Shown piece by piece: positions 17,855 to 27,167 of a DNA stretch of 64,000 nucleotides. The DNA is from Brevundimonas sp. GTDB lineage: Bacteria > Pseudomonadota > Alphaproteobacteria > Caulobacterales > Caulobacteraceae. The DNA is taken from the NCBI RefSeq assembly GCF_013912065.1, contig NZ_JACESA010000005.1, positions 124,001-188,000 on the forward strand, in the 5' to 3' direction. Each line of letters opens with the position of its first letter. The first letter of the stretch is position 1. The position numbers were made by a program, and so were the translations under genes. Under the pieces are notes generated by a model. That model was not told the DNA's origin, searched no databases, and worked only from the letters and a program-made list of their open reading frames with translations.

Positions 17855-17890
17855 CATATTATCGCCTCATCTGGTTTGCGCAACACAAGA

Positions 17891-19300
17891 TTATCGAGGG
17901 CGGCTCCAAACGTAGGTTGCGGCGCTGTTTGAGGGCAGAATCGCCGGCGAACTGCGGCCAAATTCGCCGACTTCGAACGCGGCTTCCGAATCTGTTCCGT
18001 TCAGGACGATCACTACGCGGCTTCCGTCAGGATTGATGAAGCCGACCGCGTCCAGGCCGGACGGCGTCGTGACGGCGACACGGCGCGCGCCCTGTCGCAC
18101 AAACCGGCTGGCATGACCGAAGGCGTAATATTCCTGGTTTCTTTCGACCGCGCCGGTGCGGCTGTCGATCGTCACCACTCCACGGCAGTCGCTGCATCCG
18201 CCAGCATGCGGCCCATGATTCTCATCCAGGGCGATGTTCCACATCAGCACCCCGCGCGCCTGGTTTTGGACCGCCCCGACGATTAGATTCTTCATCGTCC
18301 AGACGAAGCTGTCCTTGAAGTCAGCGGCCCACGCTCCTCCGGAGCATTCCGTGAAAAAGACGTCCTTGTCCGGATAGGCGTCATGGACTTGCGTCTGGGC
18401 GACGACGTCCCCCGCATAGCAGTGCCAGGCCACCCCGGAGACGTAGCGCCGGGCCATGGGATCGTTCAGCACGCCCAACGGTTGCTCCGGCTGATCCCAG
18501 TTGTGATCCCAGTCGAGAATTTTCGTCTGGAGCCCTTCCCGCTCCAGTCGTGGCCCCAGTTCGCGGCCAATGAAGCGCGCCCGCCCTTCCGCTCCCCAGC
18601 GCATGCCGGGATAGCTGTCCGGTTCGAAGTCCGGCTCATTTTGAATACTGATATAGTCCGTCGGCACGCCTTCAGCCGCCGCCGCCGCGATATAGAGCAT
18701 CAAATAATCGGCGTAGGTCGAGTAGTACTCCGGCTTCAGCTGGCCCTGGATCATGGATCCGGTCGTCTTCATCCAGCCCGGCGCGCTCCACGGCGTGGCC
18801 ATGACCTTCAGGTCGGGATTGATCGCCAAGGCCTGACGCACGGTCGGGAAGACATAGGTCTCCATCGGCGCCGTCGAGAAGGTCGAAAGCGTCGGATCTG
18901 GGGTCTCCGCAAGACTGTAGTGGCTCAGCGAAAAGTCCGACGCGCCGATCGTCACTCTTGTGAAGTCGAACCCCAGACCCTCGCCTTCCCGGCCGAACAA
19001 TTCGCGGAGCAAGGCCTCGCGCTGAGCCTCGGACATCCGCGCCTGAACGAGATAGGCCGTCGCGTCCGTCACCGCGGCGCCGAAGCCGACCATGGTCTGA
19101 AGCGGCTGGTTCGGGTCAAGGATGATGGCTGGGCCTGATACGCTGACACCGTCACGCATCAGGAGCGGTTCGGATGCAAGCAACCGCGACCGGTCGCCCG
19201 TGGTGACCCATGCGCCGCCTTGAGACGAGGCGCATCCCGTCAACAGCGCCGCCAGTCCCAGAGCGAAAGTCGCCTTCCGCAAACCATTCTGCCTTGTCAT
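17891..19300 (-). CDS. Glycoside hydrolase family 30 (glucosylceramidase-like), lipoprotein
   Basis: A 469-residue GH30 enzyme. The lipobox LLTGC (Cys23) predicts lipid anchoring. The (beta/alpha)8 domain carries the acid/base Glu222 in SIQNEPDFE and the nucleophile Glu318 in FFTECSGG; a C-terminal beta domain (about 390-469) is typical of the family. GH30 members cleave beta-1,6-glucan, beta-glucosides or xylan; the subfamily cannot be fixed by eye, but the sequence looks closer to the glucosidase/beta-1,6-glucanase branch. A LacI operator lies 42 bp upstream. It lies between the receptor gene and the regulator, all on the minus strand, and acts with GH3 in the periplasm or at the outer membrane. 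Confidence 0.93.
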   Translation of the reverse strand: MTRQNGLRKATFALGLAALLTGCASSQGGAWVTTGDRSRLLASEPLLMRDGVSVSGPAIILDPNQPLQTMVGFGAAVTDATAYLVQARMSEAQREALLRELFGREGEGLGFDFTRVTIGASDFSLSHYSLAETPDPTLSTFSTAPMETYVFPTVRQALAINPDLKVMATPWSAPGWMKTTGSMIQGQLKPEYYSTYADYLMLYIAAAAAEGVPTDYISIQNEPDFEPDSYPGMRWGAEGRARFIGRELGPRLEREGLQTKILDWDHNWDQPEQPLGVLNDPMARRYVSGVAWHCYAGDVVAQTQVHDAYPDKDVFFTECSGGAWAADFKDSFVWTMKNLIVGAVQNQARGVLMWNIALDENHGPHAGGCSDCRGVVTIDSRTGAVERNQEYYAFGHASRFVRQGARRVAVTTPSGLDAVGFINPDGSRVVIVLNGTDSEAAFEVGEFGRSSPAILPSNSAATYVWSRPR

Positions 19301-19342
19301 CCCGGATCCTCCCTATGGACGCATCGAGGCGCCTCGTGGCTA

Positions 19343-19358
19343 TTGGAAGCGCTTCCAT
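19343..19358. promoter_or_regulatory. LacI-type operator upstream of GH30
   Basis: TTGGAAGCGCTTCCAT is identical to the operator at 17839-17854 except for the last base, and lies 42 bp upstream of the GH30 start. Two matching palindromes in the only two long promoter gaps of the locus strongly suggest one regulator controls both units. No further copy was seen before the regulator gene itself. Confidence 0.83.
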
Positions 19359-19380
19359 CATGACGCAGTTGAGTGGGTCG

Positions 19381-20439
19381 TCAAGTCGTGCTGGTCGTCG
19401 TTTCCTGTGCCTGACCGGCGGATTCACGCACAACGACCGTATGGGGCAAGGTTCGGAAAAAGCATTCGCCCTGTGCTCCGCCGATCCGGCTCGACACCAA
19501 CCGGACCGCCTCGCCGCCCATGGCCTTCAGGGGTTGGTGGACAGTGGTGAGAGGGGGCCAGACGATGGCGGACACCGGCGTGTCGTCGAAGCCCGCGATC
19601 GACAGGTCAGCCGGCACCTGCAGTCCGCGCGCATGCGCCACCGACAGCGCCCCCGCCGCCATGTCGTCATTGGCGCAGATCAGGGCGGTCGGCCGCGGCG
19701 ACCGATCCAGCATCCGGGATGTGATCAATCCCCCGGACCGGAAGGTGAAATCCCCCCGCTCGACCACCAGCGTCTCGCCACTAAGCCCGGTTTCGCGCAT
19801 GGCGCGCCTTACTCCTTCCAGCCGTCGTTCGGCGGACAGGTGCCCTGCGATGCCCCCTAGGTAGCCGATCCGACGATGCCCCAGATTCAGCAGGTGGCGC
19901 GCGATATCATGCCCCCCCGCTTCGTCATCTATGCCTACGCCGTCCACGATCCGGAGCCCGTCGCCGCCCGGAGAGATGGCCGCCAGATGAACGCCCCGCG
20001 CCCGTAGCCCCTCGATCAGTTCGGCATTGTCCGAAAAAGGCGGGGTCAGGATGGCGCCTTGGCAGCGCTGACTGGACACTGTCTCCACGATCTGCCGGAT
20101 CGCAGCCGGATCATCCTGCGGCACATGGCGCGTGATCAGTTGATAGCCGGACTGAAGACACTCCCGAACGGCGCCTAGCTCCAGCGCCGAGGCGTAAAAG
20201 GAGTTGGGTTCGGCATCCAGATCCGAGGCGAGCACCAGGGCCAGGACGCGGCTCCCTCCTCCCGCCAGTGACCGCGCCTGCGGATTGACCCTGTAGTCGA
20301 GCGCCGCCACCGCAGCCAACACCTTGCGCCGCACCGGCTCTCGCACGTTCGGCCCGTCGTTGAGAACACGCGACACCGTCGTGCGGCCGACGCCCGACAG
20401 GCGCGCCACATCATCGATGGTGGGCTTCCTGGTCGACAT
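19381..20439 (-). CDS. LacI family transcriptional regulator
   Basis: A 352-residue LacI/GalR repressor. The ATG at 20439 is preceded by GGAGGGGTG; the frame continues upstream to 20688 without a plausible start. The helix-turn-helix is at residues 6-25 (TIDDVARLSGVGRTTVSRVL), followed by the hinge (NPQARSLAGG) that binds the minor groove at the central CG. A periplasmic-binding-protein-like sensor domain with the typical ending (FDDTPVSAIVWPPLTTVHQP) follows. Genes beside it encode GH30, a TBDR, GH3 and a halogenase, and its predicted operators flank the first two. Induction by a disaccharide released by the enzymes is the usual logic; the inducer is unknown. Confidence 0.93.
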   Translation of the reverse strand: MSTRKPTIDDVARLSGVGRTTVSRVLNDGPNVREPVRRKVLAAVAALDYRVNPQARSLAGGGSRVLALVLASDLDAEPNSFYASALELGAVRECLQSGYQLITRHVPQDDPAAIRQIVETVSSQRCQGAILTPPFSDNAELIEGLRARGVHLAAISPGGDGLRIVDGVGIDDEAGGHDIARHLLNLGHRRIGYLGGIAGHLSAERRLEGVRRAMRETGLSGETLVVERGDFTFRSGGLITSRMLDRSPRPTALICANDDMAAGALSVAHARGLQVPADLSIAGFDDTPVSAIVWPPLTTVHQPLKAMGGEAVRLVSSRIGGAQGECFFRTLPHTVVVRESAGQAQETTTSTT

Positions 20440-20807
20440 CACCCCTCCGGCACAGACTTCATCTCTCGATGGAGCAGGACCGCGACCGCTGCAAGACCGC
20501 GTGCGGCACACGGTGTCAGCGGGGTTCGCGAGCAGCCTCAGTTTTCCACGACATCGTCGCTGCGCGTTGAACCGGGAATCTCGCCCAGCGGCAATGTTCG
20601 CCGGGGTTGGATCGTTGTAGCCGACGCTTGTTGAGCGGACAGCGATCATACGCCACGGCCTACATGATTGCGGCGCGCAACAGCCCACCCCGGAGCCAGA
20701 AAGGTTCGGAATGGGCTGTCGCCGCTTGCCCTCACCGAAGCGAATTGCCTCGGCAACGGCAAGTTTGTCGGCGGAACAGGGAGAAGCCCCGGCTCCGTCT
20801 ATTCGTC
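20440..20807. other. Intergenic region upstream of the LacI gene
   Basis: This 368-bp stretch has no credible gene. It must hold the LacI promoter and the 3' end of the phosphoesterase transcript. An inverted repeat ACAGCCCA / TGGGCTGT (about 20685-20724, 24-nt loop) is the only structure seen. No copy of the LacI operator is present, so autoregulation is not indicated. Confidence 0.5.
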
Positions 20808-22148
20808 TCAGTTCGGCAACGGCTCCTGCCTCGGCACGCCATCCTGCCCCTTGGAGAGACGGAATCCGTCGAGCAGACGTCCCGTGGCCGTAAACGCCCG
20901 ATAGAGGATCGCGTCCTGGGACACGTCGAGCGTCTGGAAGGTCTGGGTCCGCTCGGCGGTGCGCTCCGCCCAGGTCAGTTCAGCCATCGGATACATCTTC
21001 GGTCCGGCGACCGAAACGACATAGGTCGAGCCGTGATCCGACCTGTGGCCTGGTCCCGCATTGCCCATCACGCCCTCGCCTATGGCGCCGCGCGCATAGC
21101 CGTGGTCGTGCGCCTGGAGCACCAGATCCACGCCATACTTGTCGATCAGCGGCTTAAGCGCATCGCGGACCCGCGCATTGTCCCGGTCGGGGTCGATCGA
21201 GAACAGGGGGAAATGCAGGAACAACACCGTCCAACGGTTGGGGTTTTCGGCCAGCAAACCATCGAGCCAACGGACCATTTCGCCCCGCATCGCTTCGTCG
21301 CCGTGAAACAGCGGTGCATCGATCGAGATCAGGCGCATGCCCTGATAGTCGACGGTCCAGGCGGTTTCCTTCAGGCGCTCCACGCCCGCCGGACCAGTTT
21401 CCGGCAGGGTGAACTGGCGACGCCATTGAGGGTTCAGGATCGGTCCACGACCGTATTCATGATTGCCCGGCGTGGGCATCTGCGGCGTCTGACCGTAGAG
21501 GAAGCCGCCCGAAGCGAACCATTCGCCCCATTCGTTGTCGCTGTCGTGCCGGTTGATCAGGTCGCCGGCATGGATGACGAAGGCGGCGTCGCCGGCCTTG
21601 CGGAAACCCATCCTCAGCGTACGGGACGCTTCGCTCAGGACGTTGTTCTGCATGTCCCCCATGTAGAGGAAGGTGAAGGGTTCGGGCGTCTCCGCCGCTG
21701 TCCGGAACTGCAGCCATTCCGACCAGTTCTGGCCCGACCCCACACGATAGACATAGACCGTCGCCGGTTTCAGCCCGGTTAACACCGCCGAATGATAGGC
21801 GGCCCGGAACTCGGCCGACTCGCGCACAGCCAGGGTCGCATCGTCGGTCGTCGCCGTCACGCGGACGGCCCTTGCGATGAAGTCTGGCCCGTCCTGAGCT
21901 TCCGCGAACTCCACCTGCCCACCCACGCCGGACGCCGTTCGCCAGGTGACGGCCATTTCGTGGGCCGGATTCGCCGTCAGGTTCAGGACGATCCGTTCGG
22001 GTTGCACAGTCGCCGGGGCGATCGGACGGTCGGAAGCCTGGACCGGCGCCGGCTCGGGACGCTGCTCGACCTGAGCCAAAACCTGCCCCCCGCTCAGAGC
22101 CGCGAACGCGGCTCCGAGCATCAATGCGGTCATGGACTTAGAAGACAT
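20808..22148 (-). CDS. Secreted metallophosphoesterase, purple-acid-phosphatase-like
   Basis: A 446-residue exported protein: signal peptide to about residue 25, an FN3-like N-terminal domain (about 48-150), then a calcineurin-type metallophosphoesterase domain. All five metal-binding blocks are visible: GDMQ (Asp165), GDL (Asp196), GNHE (Asn229-His230), LHFP (His312) and AHDHGY (His347, His349). This domain order is that of purple acid phosphatases and phosphodiesterases. The ATG at 22148 overlaps the upstream receptor gene by 11 nt; a second ATG at 22133 is an alternative start. It is the last gene of a sigma-FecR-TBDR operon, so its product probably dephosphorylates the compound the receptor recognises. 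The substrate is unknown. Confidence 0.9.
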   Translation of the reverse strand: MSSKSMTALMLGAAFAALSGGQVLAQVEQRPEPAPVQASDRPIAPATVQPERIVLNLTANPAHEMAVTWRTASGVGGQVEFAEAQDGPDFIARAVRVTATTDDATLAVRESAEFRAAYHSAVLTGLKPATVYVYRVGSGQNWSEWLQFRTAAETPEPFTFLYMGDMQNNVLSEASRTLRMGFRKAGDAAFVIHAGDLINRHDSDNEWGEWFASGGFLYGQTPQMPTPGNHEYGRGPILNPQWRRQFTLPETGPAGVERLKETAWTVDYQGMRLISIDAPLFHGDEAMRGEMVRWLDGLLAENPNRWTVLFLHFPLFSIDPDRDNARVRDALKPLIDKYGVDLVLQAHDHGYARGAIGEGVMGNAGPGHRSDHGSTYVVSVAGPKMYPMAELTWAERTAERTQTFQTLDVSQDAILYRAFTATGRLLDGFRLSKGQDGVPRQEPLPN

Positions 22149-25100
22149 AGGTCAGGCTCGTCGTGATCGAACGCCCATTCTTGATATAGGCGCGACTGGA
22201 GCCCGTGTTGGATCCTGCCGTGTTCCAGTAGGTATGGTTGTCGAAGAGGTTTTGCACCTGAAGCGAAGCCGTCGCGCCGCCCCACAGCTTGCGCCGCACG
22301 TTCAGGTCCACAAACTCATAGTCCTGCTCGTACGGATTGTTGCCGAAGTCCTGGATGCCTTCCAGGAATTCCGACTGATAGCTATAGGCCGCATAAGCCT
22401 CCCAGCCCGAGTACTGCCAAAACAGCTGTACGTTGGCGATCGCCTCAGGCGTCTCCATCAGCGGCAGGGTGTAGCCGTCCGGATGCCAGGAGATTCCCGT
22501 CTCGGCTTCCGATTTCTGCACCGTCAGGTTTACGCTCGTGCCCAGGCCGGACAGAGCGCCGGGCAGCCAGTGGAATATCTGCTGAGCGCTCATCTCGACG
22601 CCATACACCGTGGCCCATTTGCCGTTGTTCGGCATGGAAATGGTGACGCCGTTGGGGCTGACGTTCAGACCCGCCGTCCCGTCGCGGATGTTGCTGGACG
22701 AGGAGCGGAACAGGAAGTTCTGGATATCCTTGTAGAACAGGCCAACCGAATAGGCGCCGGTCTTTCCGTTGTAGCGTTCGATCGACAGGTCGTAGTTGAT
22801 CGCCCGCATCGGCTTCAGGTCCGGGTTCCCCTGTTCAATGGCGACCAGCAGCCATTCCGAGGTGGGGTTTGTCTTACCATCGCCGTCGGGATCGACATCG
22901 TAGCTATACTCCCGCGAAGAGGACATGCGGGCGATGTCGGGGCGCGCGAAACTGGTCCAGATCGCGGCACGGATCATCGTGCTGCGATCAAGCGCATAGT
23001 TCAGATGGATCGACGGCAGGACGTTGACGAAGTCGCTCTTGTCGGTGGTGAAGCCCGCACCCTGCACCCGGTCCAGCGCATAGGCCGAGATGTCGTTGCG
23101 GGTGCTTTCGACCCGAAGGCCGCCGAGGATCTGGGCGTTGCCGAACCGCGCCGTACCCATCAGATAGGCGGCCAGGATGTCTTCCTTGAACTCGAAGCTG
23201 TCCTCGCCGTTCAACTCAGCCTGCGAAGGGTCGGTGGCGAAGCCTTCGAAGAAATCGCTGTCGCCGTTCATGGCGCGCTGCAGCTCAGCCAGCATGGCCT
23301 GATTGTCGATCACCGTGCCCAAGCGGTAGAGACCGGTGTATTCCCCATCGAACAGATCGGTGACCTCCTTGCCGAAGAAGGGCGAGAAGTCGGCCAGGGT
23401 GCCTTCGGCGTCCAGGTCCAGGAACTCGCCATTATAGGTCGAGCGTTTGGACGAATAGAATTTCGCGCCGCCCTTGACCGAGTCCAACCAGGCGGAAGCC
23501 GGCTTCCATTCGACGTTGAACTGGCCCTGCCACAGTTCTTCTTCGGCACCTCCGACCTCGCCGGACAATCCGGCGTAGTTGTATTGGGCCGGGTCCTGCA
23601 CCGCCGCCATGCCGGCGTCGTTCAGAACCCATTTGGGGAAGCGGCTGTCGCCGAAGTTGACGACGTCGACGCCCTTGTTGCCTAGCCAGCCGTACTTGTC
23701 GCTGCGGAACTCCATCTCGTAGCTGTCGTCGGTATTGTCCTCGGACTTGGCGTAGGACAGGTCGTAGTCGGTCTTGAAATCTCCGAAGCGGCTGACGCCG
23801 CCGAGGTTCAGCGACATCACGGTGCCGGTCTCGCGCGAGCCTTCCCAGAAGCGACGCAGGCGGAAGCCCTGCGGGTCCCAAGTCCCGGAAGCGCCGTTCA
23901 AAGTATAGTAGGAACGGGTCGAGCGGTCGGCGTCGGTGATGATTCCGTCGCGGTCACGGTCGACGATCTGGGCGGTCGTATAGGAGTAGATATTGCCCCG
24001 GACGGGGTCAGACCCGATGATGGAGTCGTAAGGATTGGCCAAACCCGTGACGCTGGTGTCCACCTGCGACAGGCGCGCCGAGTTCCGACCGGTGTCGTTG
24101 CGGAAGTTCAGGCGGTTGCCGAATTCATCCTTGGTGTATTCGTTGTAGTTGCCGCGAAAATGGAAGTCGTGGTCGCTGCCACGATAGTCGAGACTGGCGT
24201 TCAGGCCCTTGCGTTCGACCTCGGTCTCACCGAAGCCCAGGTTCATGCCGCGTAGCACGAAGCTGTCAGTGTCCCAGCCCAGGCTTTCGCTGTTGGCGTA
24301 CCAGACGGGCGGCTGGTTATCGCCATCGACGCCGTTCTGTTCGAACTGCGACTTGCGGCGCGACCAGCTCGCGGTGACGAAGACGCCCCAGTTGTCGTTG
24401 AACTGTTGGCCGAACGACCCGGAGATCTCGCCCGAGGTCTTGTCGTCGAACTTGTCGAGCATGCCGGCCGAAGCCGACAGAACGCCATAGGTCTTGTCGT
24501 GATCAAAGGCCGTCGGCGTACGGATGTCGATGGAGCCGCCCAGGGCGTCGCCGTCGCGATCTGGCGTCAGGCTCTTGATCACCGTTATGGAGTCGATGCC
24601 TTCCGGCGGCAGGAAGCTGAGGCGAACGCCGCGATAGAAGTTGTCGTTGGGCGAACCGGCGCCGCCGATACGGACGCCGTTCATGGTGTAGTTGTTCAGC
24701 TCGGTCGACAGGCCACGTATCGTGATCCGGTCCCCCTCGCCCGTCGTGTGATTGCGCACAGCATTGACGCCCGGCAGGCGTGACAGTGATTCTGCGATAT
24801 TGTTGGCCGGCAGGTTCCCCATGTCGTCGGCGCTGATCACGTCGGAGATGAAGTCGGCGTCGCGCTTGGCGTCCAGCGAGCGCAGCATGCCGGCGGCGTA
24901 GCCGATCACCTCCACCTCCTCGACCACGGCGGCGCCGCTCGGGGTCGAGATATCCGCCGATTGCCGCACCAGGGTGATCACGCCACGAATCTCACGCGCC
25001 TCCACGCCTGAGCTGGCGATCATGCGACGCAGCGCTTCGCGCGGCGCCATCGACCCCGAAACCGGCCGAGAATTCAAGCCCCGGGTGACACTGGGGTCGT

Positions 25101-25287
25101 GGACGATCTGCAGCCCGGTCTGCCGCGAAAGGGCGCGCAGGGCCTGATCCAGGTCCTGCGCAGGCAGATTGATGCTGACCCGCGCCTCGGCGCTCGGCGT
25201 GACCTGCCAAGCTTGCGCCGGCGCCGCTGCGGATGCGAGAACGGCCGCGGCCGCTGCGGCGAGCAGCGCGGTTTTGCGATACGACAT
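22138..25287 (-). CDS. TonB-dependent receptor with STN signalling domain
   Basis: A 1,049-residue receptor. A signal peptide (to about residue 26) is followed by an STN domain (about 35-115: INLPAQDLDQALRALSRQTG), TonB box (EEVEVIGY), plug (DMGNLPANNIAESLSRLPGV, TIRGL, GGSIDIRTP) and a barrel ending in TSLTYVF. The STN domain fits the FecR upstream. The barrel has many Asp-rich loops (DRDRDGIITDAD is calmodulin-like), possibly binding calcium. It is transcribed after the sigma factor and FecR and overlaps the phosphoesterase gene. It is a different lineage from the paired receptors at 2.6-11.2 kb (different plug wording), so the shared phosphoesterase theme arose separately. Confidence 0.94.
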   Translation of the reverse strand: MSYRKTALLAAAAAAVLASAAAPAQAWQVTPSAEARVSINLPAQDLDQALRALSRQTGLQIVHDPSVTRGLNSRPVSGSMAPREALRRMIASSGVEAREIRGVITLVRQSADISTPSGAAVVEEVEVIGYAAGMLRSLDAKRDADFISDVISADDMGNLPANNIAESLSRLPGVNAVRNHTTGEGDRITIRGLSTELNNYTMNGVRIGGAGSPNDNFYRGVRLSFLPPEGIDSITVIKSLTPDRDGDALGGSIDIRTPTAFDHDKTYGVLSASAGMLDKFDDKTSGEISGSFGQQFNDNWGVFVTASWSRRKSQFEQNGVDGDNQPPVWYANSESLGWDTDSFVLRGMNLGFGETEVERKGLNASLDYRGSDHDFHFRGNYNEYTKDEFGNRLNFRNDTGRNSARLSQVDTSVTGLANPYDSIIGSDPVRGNIYSYTTAQIVDRDRDGIITDADRSTRSYYTLNGASGTWDPQGFRLRRFWEGSRETGTVMSLNLGGVSRFGDFKTDYDLSYAKSEDNTDDSYEMEFRSDKYGWLGNKGVDVVNFGDSRFPKWVLNDAGMAAVQDPAQYNYAGLSGEVGGAEEELWQGQFNVEWKPASAWLDSVKGGAKFYSSKRSTYNGEFLDLDAEGTLADFSPFFGKEVTDLFDGEYTGLYRLGTVIDNQAMLAELQRAMNGDSDFFEGFATDPSQAELNGEDSFEFKEDILAAYLMGTARFGNAQILGGLRVESTRNDISAYALDRVQGAGFTTDKSDFVNVLPSIHLNYALDRSTMIRAAIWTSFARPDIARMSSSREYSYDVDPDGDGKTNPTSEWLLVAIEQGNPDLKPMRAINYDLSIERYNGKTGAYSVGLFYKDIQNFLFRSSSSNIRDGTAGLNVSPNGVTISMPNNGKWATVYGVEMSAQQIFHWLPGALSGLGTSVNLTVQKSEAETGISWHPDGYTLPLMETPEAIANVQLFWQYSGWEAYAAYSYQSEFLEGIQDFGNNPYEQDYEFVDLNVRRKLWGGATASLQVQNLFDNHTYWNTAGSNTGSSRAYIKNGRSITTSLTYVF

Positions 25288-25384
25288 AGAAACATTCCCC
25301 CGAGGCCGAAAGTGACCGCTACAGGGGAAGACGACGCCGTCCGCGAACCTGACAGCCGTCGCAAAAACTTGCTCTTATCGTCAC

Positions 25385-26353
25385 CTAAGCTTCTGACAGA
25401 ACGTAGTGATCCGCCCCTCGACGGGTCAGCTTGTAGCCGTGTAGGCGCGCGATCGCGGCCAAGGCGTTTTCAGGCTGGCCATAGGCGAAACGCCCGCTGA
25501 CCAGCGCATCTCCCATCCCGTTCCTGGCCAGTTCGACCTTGACGCCCGTGGCGCGGTGCAGATCGTCGATCACGCTAAGCAGGCTCGCTTCGTCGAGTTC
25601 CAGCCATCCCGCCGTCCAAGCGGGCAGAGCGGTTTCACTGTCGGGTTGGTCGAGTACGGCGTGCTGGACGGCGCCCTTGAGAACCCGCACCCTCTCACCG
25701 GCCTTGGCCCGTGTGACCGCCCCCTTATTCGAGACCACCTCTACGACCCCTTCGAGCACCACCACCTCGACCAGGGCGCCTTTCGGCGTATCGTGCTGCT
25801 CGACATTAAAACGCGTGCCGACGGCGGTGACACGGACGCCGCCGGCATCGACGGTGAACGGGCGACGACTGTCCGGGGCCACCTCGAAAAATCCTTCGCC
25901 CTTGAGGCGCAGGTCGCGCGCATCCCGGCGTAGATCGGCCCGAACCTCGCTGGCGCCGTTCAGGCGAACGATGGACCCATCGCCCAGGGTGATGGCCTCG
26001 ACGTGGCCCCGCTCGCCACGGATCCGCTCGCCTCGCGGCATTGTGTCGATCAGCACCACACACGCCAGGCTGGCCGCGACCAGGCCCGACGCGGTCGCCC
26101 AGGGAAACATCGCCCATCGCCGAGCCGGGAGGTCGACCGCGCCCTGTCGCGACACGCGCTTGGCGGCCAGCAGCATGGCGGGATCCGCGAGCAGCAGTTC
26201 ATGGCGCGCAAGCAGGGCCTGACGATCCGGTCGGCCGGCCAGCCAGGCCTCCAACTCCGCCTGTCGCGACGGCGCCAGGCCGCCACCCAGAAGTTCGTCC
26301 GCCCACAGCGCAGCCGTGCGGTCATCCGTCGGATTAGTCCGTTCAGTCGGCAT
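25385..26353 (-). CDS. FecR family anti-sigma factor
   Basis: A 322-residue FecR protein. It has an N-terminal DUF4880 sigma-binding part (about 10-50: TAALWADELLGGGLAPSRQA, then LEAWLAGRPDRQALLARHE), one membrane helix at about 85-105, a periplasmic FecR domain (HVEAITLGDGSIVRLNGASE) and a C-terminal STN-like domain (VIDDLHRATGVKVELARN) that contacts the receptor. It starts one base after the sigma-factor stop and precedes the receptor by 97 nt. It relays receptor occupancy to the sigma factor, as in the Fec system. Confidence 0.92.
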   Translation of the reverse strand: MPTERTNPTDDRTAALWADELLGGGLAPSRQAELEAWLAGRPDRQALLARHELLLADPAMLLAAKRVSRQGAVDLPARRWAMFPWATASGLVAASLACVVLIDTMPRGERIRGERGHVEAITLGDGSIVRLNGASEVRADLRRDARDLRLKGEGFFEVAPDSRRPFTVDAGGVRVTAVGTRFNVEQHDTPKGALVEVVVLEGVVEVVSNKGAVTRAKAGERVRVLKGAVQHAVLDQPDSETALPAWTAGWLELDEASLLSVIDDLHRATGVKVELARNGMGDALVSGRFAYGQPENALAAIARLHGYKLTRRGADHYVLSEA

Positions 26354-26354
26354 G

Positions 26355-26855
26355 TCAGCCCTCCACCGCTTGCCGCAACATCAGCGCGGCTCGGCTGTAG
26401 TGCTTCTGGACCGCTTCGGTCGATAACTTCAGGTCTCGTGCAATGACATCATAGGCTTGCTCCTCGACCCTGCGTCGAATGAATACTTCCCGGCGAAGGC
26501 GGGGCATGGCCTCCAGCGCCGCCTGGAAGAGTTGCAGGCGCTCGGTCATGTCCAGGGCCTCCAAAGGCGTCGCGGCCGCGTCGATGGGCGTGTCCACGCC
26601 CTCCAGATCGTCCAGAGAAACCGGCGGGCGCGTTGCGCGTCCGTTGTCGATCAGGATGTTTCTCGCGGTCCGCATCGCATAGGAAAGCGGATCCGCGATA
26701 AGCGAGCCCCGCGCGCGCGACAGCACCCTGGCCATTGCTTCCTGAACGACATCTTCCGCATCGGCGGCGGAGCGCAGGCGTCGGCGCACATAGGCCAGAA
26801 GTGTTCGGTTATGCAGGACAAGCGCACGTCCGACCTCCTGCTCATGACTCGACAC
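26355..26855 (-). CDS. ECF RNA polymerase sigma factor (FecI-type)
   Basis: A 166-residue ECF sigma factor. Region 2 (RRRLRSAADAEDVVQEAMAR) recognises the -10 element and region 4 (MPRLRREVFIRRRVEEQAYD, then LSTEAVQKHYSRA) the -35. The length and layout are typical of FecI-like factors. It heads the operon sigma-FecR-TBDR-phosphoesterase. The short gap to FecR (1 nt) implies coupled translation. It differs from the factor at 6826-7443 in sequence and lacks that protein's Arg-rich tail, so the two systems should not cross-regulate. Confidence 0.92.
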   Translation of the reverse strand: MSSHEQEVGRALVLHNRTLLAYVRRRLRSAADAEDVVQEAMARVLSRARGSLIADPLSYAMRTARNILIDNGRATRPPVSLDDLEGVDTPIDAAATPLEALDMTERLQLFQAALEAMPRLRREVFIRRRVEEQAYDVIARDLKLSTEAVQKHYSRAALMLRQAVEG

Positions 26856-27167
26856 GCCCGCGTCCCCCCCGAAATCAACGCCCCGCTCTAGAAGCGTTGC
26901 GTTACGAGAACCGCGAACTTTCGTGTCAGTTTGAATGCGAAACTAAAAACGTCACTCGAGAGATCCTGACCAACAAGAAACCCTCGACGCCTTCGGGAAG
27001 GTCGTCCATTTCCTCATCGGCGACGTGGATCGTGTCGAACACAGGTCGATGTTCGGGCTTCGACCTTCAATATCGCAAGCCTTCACCGTGCCAAACCCGC
27101 CCAATGACACGCCTGGCGCGGCTGGATTTGGCCAAATGGCCGCAACTTACTGATTTCATTGAAAAAA
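26856..27167. other. Intergenic region between sigma gene and tRNA
   Basis: This 312-bp region contains the promoter of the minus-strand sigma operon. It is more A/T-rich around 26930-27000 and again near 27140-27165, just past the tRNA 3' end. No gene or clear hairpin was found. Confidence 0.45.
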
